A program made the translations under genes and the position numbers. 64,000 nucleotides of DNA, taken from assembly GCA_965198725.1 (NCBI GenBank), contig CBDAPX010000001.1, positions 2,914,001-2,978,000 on the forward strand, in the 5' to 3' direction. Origin of the DNA: CBDAPX01 sp965198725 (GTDB lineage: Bacteria > Pseudomonadota > Alphaproteobacteria > Rhodobacterales > Rhodobacteraceae). The notes under the pieces were generated by a model. The model made no database searches. It was not told the origin of the DNA and saw nothing but the letters and a program-made list of their open reading frames with translations. Positions 58,333-64,000 of the stretch are shown here, in pieces (positions within the stretch are counted from its first letter, which is position 1; each line of letters begins with the position of its first letter).

Positions 58333-59922
58333 TCATTCCACCGGCGCATCACGCAAGATCGCAGAAAGTGGTGCCGGGGCGATACGATTGACCCGATCCT
58401 GCAGCCCCCAGACCAAAAGCGCGCTGATCGTGTCGGGTTGCAAACGCCCCATCATGATAACCGCCCCTTCCTGTCCGGCCCGGAACGCTGCTTGATCCAG
58501 GAATCGACGCATCACGCGCGGGTCTTGGCCTGCCCCATCAAAGTCACGAAACACCACGGCAGAGGGCACGCCCTCGCGCGCGGCAAGTTTTTGTACTGTG
58601 TTGAAACCTGCATCCTGCGTGACAAATCCCCGGCCATTGTCTTTGACGATCGCCGTGACCTGATCTGATAAAGCGCGATTGCCTTGCACACCTGATCCCA
58701 CACCCTCAACAATAGCCACCGTTTCGGGAACCAAAGCGAACATACGATCCAATGCGACCTCGGCATCCTGTGCGGTCGCAGCAGAGGGAAGGTCCACCAA
58801 AATGGCCACTTCGAACCCCGACGCACGATGCGCCGCCATTTTGTCCGCTGCAGCCGGGTCAGACGGATCGACCGCGATGGTCAATGGATATGGGAACTCG
58901 GACAACGCCTCGGCCCCCAAAGACCCTTCTGCATCGATCAGAACAATCGACATCAACGGCTTTGCATCCGGGTTGTCAAAGGGCTCGGCATACGCCTCGA
59001 TCGGCGGAATGGCGGGGGCTGCTGTTACGGCGACCGTGTTGCTGTTCGACCGTTCGGTCAGCGGGATCACGCGGGTCCCGATGGTCGGCCGCAATTCGGT
59101 GTCCTCATCGGTGATCGCGGGCAATGCGGCAGAGCCCGCGGGCGGTGTTGGAACCGGTTCTGCGATATCGGGCTGGCGTGGGGCATCGCCGGGCGTCGTG
59201 GTTTGTGGTGGCGCATCCGGAGACGATCCAATGGATGGCGTCGCTGGGTCCGGGTTGGTGACACCGGTTTGCGGCAAAGCGGCAATCTGAGTTTCTGGCG
59301 TTGGAGCCGTTTGGGTCGAGGCGTCGGGAACCGCGCCCGCACCGCTTGGGGCCTCTGGCGTGCTGGCATCACCCGACGCGTCAATATCCGCATCGGTCGC
59401 CACATCGATCTCCGGGGCGCTTTCAACCTCTGGCGCGTCAAAGGCGCCGGCCACTTCTGGCACGCTTGGGGCCGCAGGCTGGGCCGGTTCCGTGGAAATG
59501 GACAACTCCAGCTCTTCTTCGGGCGCGACCGGGGCCGCGCTATTTGCGCTGGCCGGGGCCTGATCGCTCTGACCTTCAACAGCGGCTGGCGCAGCGGGGC
59601 TTTGTGGTTTTGCCAAGGCATCCGTCGCCCCGCCCACTTCGGGAAGGGCTCCCGGCTGTGTGTCGGCATCCGCCAAAGAACTCAGATCATCGGCGCCAGT
59701 GTTTGCATCCGGCGGGGTTGGTGCCCGTTCGACCAGATCCGCGTCTCGCCCGTCTGCATCAAGGTCCGAAACCGCTGCTGGAGCGGAAGGCGTCTGTGTC
59801 CCGGGCGCGTTCGACACCGCTTCAGGTGGGACGGGCAACGGCACCAGAAGCGACATTACTGTAACAGCCCCGACGCCCAATGCGGCGCTGCTGATCAATC
59901 CTGACAAAAATCCACGTGCCAC
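58333..59922 (-). CDS. Divergent polysaccharide deacetylase family protein (YibQ-like)
   Basis: A 529-aa protein with one N-terminal membrane anchor (GFLSGLISSAALGVGAVTVMSLLVPL), then about 230 residues of Ala/Pro/Glu/Asp-rich low-complexity sequence (roughly residues 30-265), and a C-terminal deacetylase-like domain from about residue 305 (KPLMSIVLIDAEGSLGAEALSEFPYPLTIAVDPSDPAAADKMAAHRASGFEVAILVDLP is its start). The proteins of this family are thought to be exported, and their enzyme activity is not established. It is convergent with trpE and divergent from trpG. Confidence 0.85.
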   Translation of the reverse strand: MARGFLSGLISSAALGVGAVTVMSLLVPLPVPPEAVSNAPGTQTPSAPAAVSDLDADGRDADLVERAPTPPDANTGADDLSSLADADTQPGALPEVGGATDALAKPQSPAAPAAVEGQSDQAPASANSAAPVAPEEELELSISTEPAQPAAPSVPEVAGAFDAPEVESAPEIDVATDADIDASGDASTPEAPSGAGAVPDASTQTAPTPETQIAALPQTGVTNPDPATPSIGSSPDAPPQTTTPGDAPRQPDIAEPVPTPPAGSAALPAITDEDTELRPTIGTRVIPLTERSNSNTVAVTAAPAIPPIEAYAEPFDNPDAKPLMSIVLIDAEGSLGAEALSEFPYPLTIAVDPSDPAAADKMAAHRASGFEVAILVDLPSAATAQDAEVALDRMFALVPETVAIVEGVGSGVQGNRALSDQVTAIVKDNGRGFVTQDAGFNTVQKLAAREGVPSAVVFRDFDGAGQDPRVMRRFLDQAAFRAGQEGAVIMMGRLQPDTISALLVWGLQDRVNRIAPAPLSAILRDAPVE

Positions 59923-60112
59923 TGCGTTTGCCCCTTTTAATCTGTCATGCCCGCCCGCGATGGGACCCCGGTTTTGTCACATTGCCTGTCCGGGTTCGGG
60001 TTCCAGAGTGTTGCGCCCCCTTGACGCGTCCCTGCAACCCTGAACATGTATGCCCACAACCTTATACCGCGACCGAGGCCCCCGCCTCTACCCCTTTCAA
60101 ACGGTTCCGCCC

Positions 60113-60694
60113 ATGCTGCTGCTGATCGACAACTATGACAGTTTTACCTACAACCTCGTCCACTACCTTGGAGAGCTTGGCGCCGATGTGGTTGTGCGCC
60201 GCAATGACGCGCTGAACGTCCAAGAAGCCATGGGTACGAACCCGGCAGGCATATTGCTCAGCCCTGGGCCCTGCGACCCGGACCGCGCGGGCATTTGTCT
60301 TGCGCTCACCGAAGCAGCGGCAGAAACCGGCACCCCCTTGATGGGCGTGTGCCTTGGTCATCAGACGATTGGACAGGTTTTTGGCGGTCAGGTCGTGCGC
60401 TGTCACGAAATTGTCCATGGGAAGATGGGCATCATGCATCACAAGGCAAAGGGCCTTTTTGCCGGGCTGCCCACACCGTTCGAAGCAACCCGTTATCATT
60501 CGCTGGTGGTGGATCGTGATACCCTGCCCGACAGCCTGGAGATTGCGGCAGAGCTGGAAGACGGCACCATCATGGGGCTGCAGCACAAAGAGCTGCCGAT
60601 CCACGGGGTTCAATTCCACCCTGAATCTATCGCCTCGGAACATGGTCACGCGCTGCTCCAGAACTTTTTGAACGACATGAAGGTGCCCGAATGA
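60113..60694 (+). CDS. trpG: Anthranilate synthase component II (glutamine amidotransferase)
   Basis: Supplies ammonia from glutamine to TrpE; 193 aa. The class I amidotransferase nucleophile is Cys80 in GVCLGHQTIGQ, with His and Glu in FHPESI near residue 170. ATG at 60113 starts MLLLIDNYDSFTYNLVHYLGELGAD, the conserved N-terminus; the 21 codons upstream in frame are not conserved coding. Overlaps trpD by four bases (ATGA). It could also serve in folate synthesis as PabA. Confidence 0.96.
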   Translation: MLLLIDNYDSFTYNLVHYLGELGADVVVRRNDALNVQEAMGTNPAGILLSPGPCDPDRAGICLALTEAAAETGTPLMGVCLGHQTIGQVFGGQVVRCHEIVHGKMGIMHHKAKGLFAGLPTPFEATRYHSLVVDRDTLPDSLEIAAELEDGTIMGLQHKELPIHGVQFHPESIASEHGHALLQNFLNDMKVPE

Positions 60695-61713
60695 GTGACG
60701 CGCTCAAACCCTTGATCGGTGCGGCGGCGGACCGCGCGTTAAGCCGGGAAGAGGCGGAAACCGCCTTTGGCATTCTCTTTGACGGCGAAGCCACGCCCAG
60801 CCAGATCGGCGGGCTGTTGATGGCCCTGCGCACCCGGGGTGAAACGGTCGGCGAATATGCCGCTGCCGCCGCCGTCATGCGCGCCAAATGCAACGCGGTT
60901 GCCGCGCCAGAGGGCGCTATGGATATTGTCGGCACCGGTGGTGACGGCAAGGGCACGCTCAACATCTCGACCGCGACCGCCTTTGTGGTCGCGGGTGCGG
61001 GTGTCACCGTGGCCAAGCACGGCAACCGCAACCTGAGTTCTAAATCCGGTGCCGCCGACGCGCTGACCCAGATGGGCATCAATGTGATGGTTGGCCCTGC
61101 GGTTGTGGAACGGTCGCTGAAAGAAGCCGGCATCGGGTTCATGATGGCCCCCATGCACCACCCGGCCATCGCCCATGTGATGCCGACCCGGGCAGAACTG
61201 GGGACGCGGACAATTTTCAACATTCTGGGCCCGCTCACAAACCCGGCGGGCGTCAAACGTCAACTGACGGGCGCCTTTTCCCGCGACTTGATCCGGCCCA
61301 TGGCCGAAACCTTGGGACAGTTGGGCTCTGACAAAGCGTGGTTGGTGCATGGCAGCGACGGCACCGATGAATTGGCCATCAGCGGCGTCAGCTGGGTCGC
61401 TGCGCTGAACGAAGATGGCAGCATTGTGGATATGGAACTTAACCCCGAAGAGGCCGGCCTGCCCGTGCATCCGTTTGAGGATATCCTGGGCGATGCCCCC
61501 GAAGACAACGCCGCCGCCTTCCGCGCCCTGTTGGAGGGCGCGCCATCCGCCTATCGCGATGCGGTTTTGTTGAACTCTGCTGCGGCCCTGGTCGTGGCCG
61601 GCGTTGCGCCGTCATTGACCGAAGGCGCAGACATGGCCCGGCAAAGCATCGACAGCGGCGCTGCAAAAGGAAAAATTGCCGCCGTGGCGCGGATCACGCA
61701 GGAGCAAGCATGA
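60691..61713 (+). CDS. trpD: Anthranilate phosphoribosyltransferase
   Basis: Second enzyme of the tryptophan branch; 340 aa. The PRPP site is VGTGGDGKGTLNISTATAFVVAGAGVTVAKHGNR (residues about 86-118, with GTGGD and KHGNR blocks), and GIGFMMAPMHHPA and LGTRTIFNILGPLTNPA are the anthranilate-side segments. Coupled by ATGA overlaps with trpG and trpC. Confidence 0.97.
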   Translation: MSDALKPLIGAAADRALSREEAETAFGILFDGEATPSQIGGLLMALRTRGETVGEYAAAAAVMRAKCNAVAAPEGAMDIVGTGGDGKGTLNISTATAFVVAGAGVTVAKHGNRNLSSKSGAADALTQMGINVMVGPAVVERSLKEAGIGFMMAPMHHPAIAHVMPTRAELGTRTIFNILGPLTNPAGVKRQLTGAFSRDLIRPMAETLGQLGSDKAWLVHGSDGTDELAISGVSWVAALNEDGSIVDMELNPEEAGLPVHPFEDILGDAPEDNAAAFRALLEGAPSAYRDAVLLNSAAALVVAGVAPSLTEGADMARQSIDSGAAKGKIAAVARITQEQA

Positions 61714-62522
61714 CTGCGACCATTCTCGAAAAAATCAAAGCCTATAAACTCGAAGAGGTTGCCGCAGCCAAAACGGCCAAACCGTTGGACGCGTTGGAAG
61801 CCGAAGCCTCTGCCGCCGACCCTGTGCGCCCCTTTGCGGACGCTTTGAAAAAGGCATCAACAGGTGGCTATGGCTTGATTGCAGAGATCAAGAAAGCCAG
61901 CCCGTCCAAAGGGTTAATTCGCCCCGACTTTGATCCGCCCGCCTTGGCACAGGCCTATGAAGAAGGCGGCGCCACCTGTTTGTCGGTTTTGACCGACACC
62001 CCCAGCTTTCAAGGCGCGCCAGAGTTTCTGCGGGCGGCGCGGGCGGCGGGTACCCTGCCCGTTTTGCGCAAGGACTTTCTCTATGACACGTATCAGGTGA
62101 CCGAGGCCCGCGCTTGGGGCGCGGACTGCATCCTGATCATCATGGCCAGCGTGTCCGACACCCAAGCTGCTGAGCTGGAAAATGCGGCATTGGCGTTAGG
62201 CATGGATGCCCTGATCGAGGTGCATAACCGGGAAGAACTGAACCGGACCCATGCGCTGAAAAGCCCTCTGATCGGGATTAACAACCGCGATCTCAACACG
62301 TTTGAAACCACGTTGGATACCACCCGGTCGCTGGCCAAATGGGTGCCTGCGGACAAAATGGTCATTTCGGAAAGCGGCCTTTTCACACCCGAAGACCTCG
62401 CCGATATCGCGCGATACGGCGCACGCACCTTCCTGATTGGCGAAAGCCTGATGCGGCAGGACGATGTGGCCGCCGCAACGCGCAGCCTGCTGGCCAATCC
62501 GTTGCGTCCGGGGGCCATGTAA
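61710..62522 (+). CDS. trpC: Indole-3-glycerol phosphate synthase
   Basis: TIM-barrel enzyme of 270 aa that closes the indole ring. The N-terminal catalytic Lys region is IAEIKKASPSKGLIRPDFDP (near residue 56), then LPVLRKDFLYDTYQV, IGINNRDLNTFETTLD and VISESGLFTPEDLA. A monofunctional protein, not fused to TrpF. The ATG overlaps trpD's stop, and the TAA shares a base with moaC's ATG. Confidence 0.97.
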   Translation: MTATILEKIKAYKLEEVAAAKTAKPLDALEAEASAADPVRPFADALKKASTGGYGLIAEIKKASPSKGLIRPDFDPPALAQAYEEGGATCLSVLTDTPSFQGAPEFLRAARAAGTLPVLRKDFLYDTYQVTEARAWGADCILIIMASVSDTQAAELENAALALGMDALIEVHNREELNRTHALKSPLIGINNRDLNTFETTLDTTRSLAKWVPADKMVISESGLFTPEDLADIARYGARTFLIGESLMRQDDVAAATRSLLANPLRPGAM

Positions 62523-62995
62523 TGGCTCTGACGCATTTCGATGCCAAGGGCGATGCCCATATGGTCGATGTTTCCGATAAGGCGGTGACCGATCGCGTCG
62601 CCGTAGCAGAAGGTTACATTAAGATAGCCCCGGAAACCGTTGAAATCATTTCCGAAGGCCGCGCCAAGAAAGGCGATGTTCTGGGCGTTGCACGGCTGGC
62701 CGGGATCATGGGGGCCAAGAAAACACCGGACTTGATCCCCCTGTGCCACCCCTTGCCGGTGACAAAGGTCGCTGTTGAACTGACCATCGATCCCGACCTC
62801 CCCGGCATCCGTGTCGAGGCGACCGTCAAAACCACCGGGCAGACCGGCGTGGAAATGGAGGCGCTGACCGCCGTCAGTACGGCCGCCCTGACCGTCTATG
62901 ACATGTGCAAGGCGGCCGACAAATCGATGGAAATCGGCGGGATCCGCGTATTGCTGAAAGATGGTGGAAAATCAGGACGGTACGAGGCGACATGA
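62522..62995 (+). CDS. moaC: Cyclic pyranopterin monophosphate synthase
   Basis: Molybdenum-cofactor synthesis enzyme of 157 aa acting with MoaA. Hallmarks: MVDVSDKAVTDRVAVAEGYI, GIMGAKKTPDLIPLCHPLPVTKV and TGVEMEALTAVSTAALTVYDMCKAADKSM. The start at 62522 shares one base with the trpC stop; the open frame further up is a trpC shadow. It links the trp and molybdopterin genes in one transcript. Confidence 0.97.
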   Translation: MALTHFDAKGDAHMVDVSDKAVTDRVAVAEGYIKIAPETVEIISEGRAKKGDVLGVARLAGIMGAKKTPDLIPLCHPLPVTKVAVELTIDPDLPGIRVEATVKTTGQTGVEMEALTAVSTAALTVYDMCKAADKSMEIGGIRVLLKDGGKSGRYEAT

Positions 62996-64000
62996 TTTCC
63001 GTTGAAGACGCCCGCGCGCATCTCTTCGCGCTGGTTTCCAAGTTGCCTGTTGAAACCGTCCCCCTGATCGAAGCCGCCGGTCGCGTGTTGGCCACAGATG
63101 TCACCGCCAGACGGGATCAACCGCCTTTTGCCGCCTCCTCTATGGACGGTTATGCGCTCAAATCAGTTGAAGCCGAACAGCACGCCCAGTTTCAAGTCAT
63201 TGGAGAGGCCGCCGCGGGACATCGCTTTGACGCGCGGGTCGGCGCCGGACAAGCGGTGCGCATTTTCACCGGCGCACCGATGCCGGAGGGTACGGATTTT
63301 GTTGTTATTCAAGAGGATGTACACCGCAGCGGTGCTTTGATCACCATCACGGACGCGCCCGGGACCAAATCAAATGTGCGCCCGGCTGGTGGCGATTTCA
63401 AAACCGGCGCGCGTATCTCTGCCCCGCGCCTGTTGCGCCCGCGTGATATCGCCTTGCTTGCATCGATGAATATTGATCAGGTGCCTGTCACGCGCCGCCC
63501 GGTTGTCGCGCTGATTTCCACCGGGGACGAATTGGTCATGCCCGGCGACACCCCGGGGCCGGACCAGATCATCGCCTCGAACACCTTTGGTCTGAAGGCG
63601 ATGATCGAAGAGATGGGATGTACCGCGCGCCTGATGCCGATTGCGCGGGACACCGAGGCGTCGCTGCGCACCGCCTTTGAACTGGCCGCGGGTGCGGATC
63701 TGATCGTGACCGTGGGTGGTGCATCTGTCGGTGATCATGACCTTGTCGCCCCGGTTGCCGAACAATTGGGAATGGACCGGTCTTTTTACAAAATCCGGAT
63801 GCGTCCTGGCAAACCCTTGATGGCCGGACGTCTTGGGGCCGCCGCAATGGTCGGCCTGCCCGGCAATCCGGTCTCGGCCATGGTCTGCGGACAGATTTTC
63901 CTCAAACCCATGCTGCGCCTCATGTTGGGCCAGCCCGATCCGGTCCCGTCCGCTCTGACCGCGCCACTGGCGCATGACATCGGCGAAAACGGCCCGCGAG
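62992..64000 (+). CDS. moeA: Molybdopterin molybdenumtransferase (partial, C-terminus beyond window)
   Basis: Inserts molybdate into adenylated molybdopterin. 336 residues are seen without stop: AAGRVLATDVTARRDQPPFAASSMDGYAL at the start, GAPMPEGTDFVVIQED near residue 93, VALISTGDELVMPGD, VTVGGASVGDHDLV and MVGLPGNPVSAMVC. ATG at 62992 overlaps the moaC stop (ATGA). Full members have about 390-410 aa, so some 60 residues are missing. Confidence 0.96.
   Translation, partial: MISVEDARAHLFALVSKLPVETVPLIEAAGRVLATDVTARRDQPPFAASSMDGYALKSVEAEQHAQFQVIGEAAAGHRFDARVGAGQAVRIFTGAPMPEGTDFVVIQEDVHRSGALITITDAPGTKSNVRPAGGDFKTGARISAPRLLRPRDIALLASMNIDQVPVTRRPVVALISTGDELVMPGDTPGPDQIIASNTFGLKAMIEEMGCTARLMPIARDTEASLRTAFELAAGADLIVTVGGASVGDHDLVAPVAEQLGMDRSFYKIRMRPGKPLMAGRLGAAAMVGLPGNPVSAMVCGQIFLKPMLRLMLGQPDPVPSALTAPLAHDIGENGPR

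Noticed and set aside
1..64000. CRISPR arrays, rRNA genes, replication origins, prophage structural genes
   Set aside because: No regularly spaced repeat arrays, rRNA sequences, DnaA-box clusters or capsid/tail/terminase genes were recognised.

Overview
The window looks like a marine Roseobacter-type alphaproteobacterium (Rhodobacteraceae). GC is moderate to high. Uptake systems are very dense (TRAP, Liv-type, NitT/TauT-type and two sugar ABC transporters). The housekeeping neighbourhoods fabI-gpt, ppiD-trpE and trpGDC-moaC-moeA are of the kind found in that group. This assignment is inferred from protein style and gene order, not from a marker-gene search.

Layout. 1-4.6 kb: a TAXI-type TRAP transporter (fused permease cut by the window edge) with a cytoplasmic sulfatase/phosphonate-monoester-hydrolase and a divergent LysR regulator. 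4.6-14.1 kb: a Liv-type ABC transporter with a BKACE beta-keto-acid cleavage enzyme, a hydroxyacyl-CoA-type dehydrogenase, an SDR, a cupin and a cyclase-family hydrolase, facing an IclR regulator across a palindromic operator; livF carries an in-frame amber codon. 14.2-19.1 kb: a guanidine operon led by a guanidine-I (ykkC) riboswitch, with a NitT/TauT-type transporter, a GdmH-like guanidine hydrolase, a histidine-rich protein and a tiny membrane protein. Its binding-protein gene has an in-frame TAG and its hydrolase gene a 1-base frameshift. 19.2-30.3 kb: two divergent operons (FGGY kinase, class II aldolase, HAD phosphatase, metallo-beta-lactamase; and sugar ABC transporter, Tm-1-like protein, second class II aldolase) tied together by a GntR regulator and an identical 14-bp operator in front of each.

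30.5-37.9 kb: a transglutaminase/DUF2126 - ATP-grasp/alpha-E - transglutaminase set plus a fourth-domain transglutaminase on the other strand, a predicted peptide-ligation/cleavage system with little known biochemistry. 38.0-45.4 kb: a LacI-controlled operon with a sugar ABC transporter, a GH63-like glucosyl/mannosyl-glycerate hydrolase and a D-lyxose/D-mannose isomerase. 45.6-51.3 kb: a decayed integrated element beside tRNA-Pro(UGG), bracketed by two nearly identical IS3-family insertion sequences; the second IS has separated a two-domain cold-shock gene from its ATG. 51.4-64 kb: core genes pdxH, fabI, gpt, an aminotransferase, a PpiD/SurA-like isomerase, trpE, a divergent polysaccharide deacetylase, trpG, trpD, trpC, moaC and a moeA cut by the window edge.

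Each of the five transporter operons has a GC-rich stem-loop directly after the binding-protein gene, probably to keep that part of the message more abundant. No gene-free stretch exceeds 300 bases; the longest (45387-45656, 39050-39298, 13161-13373, 19077-19249) are described individually.
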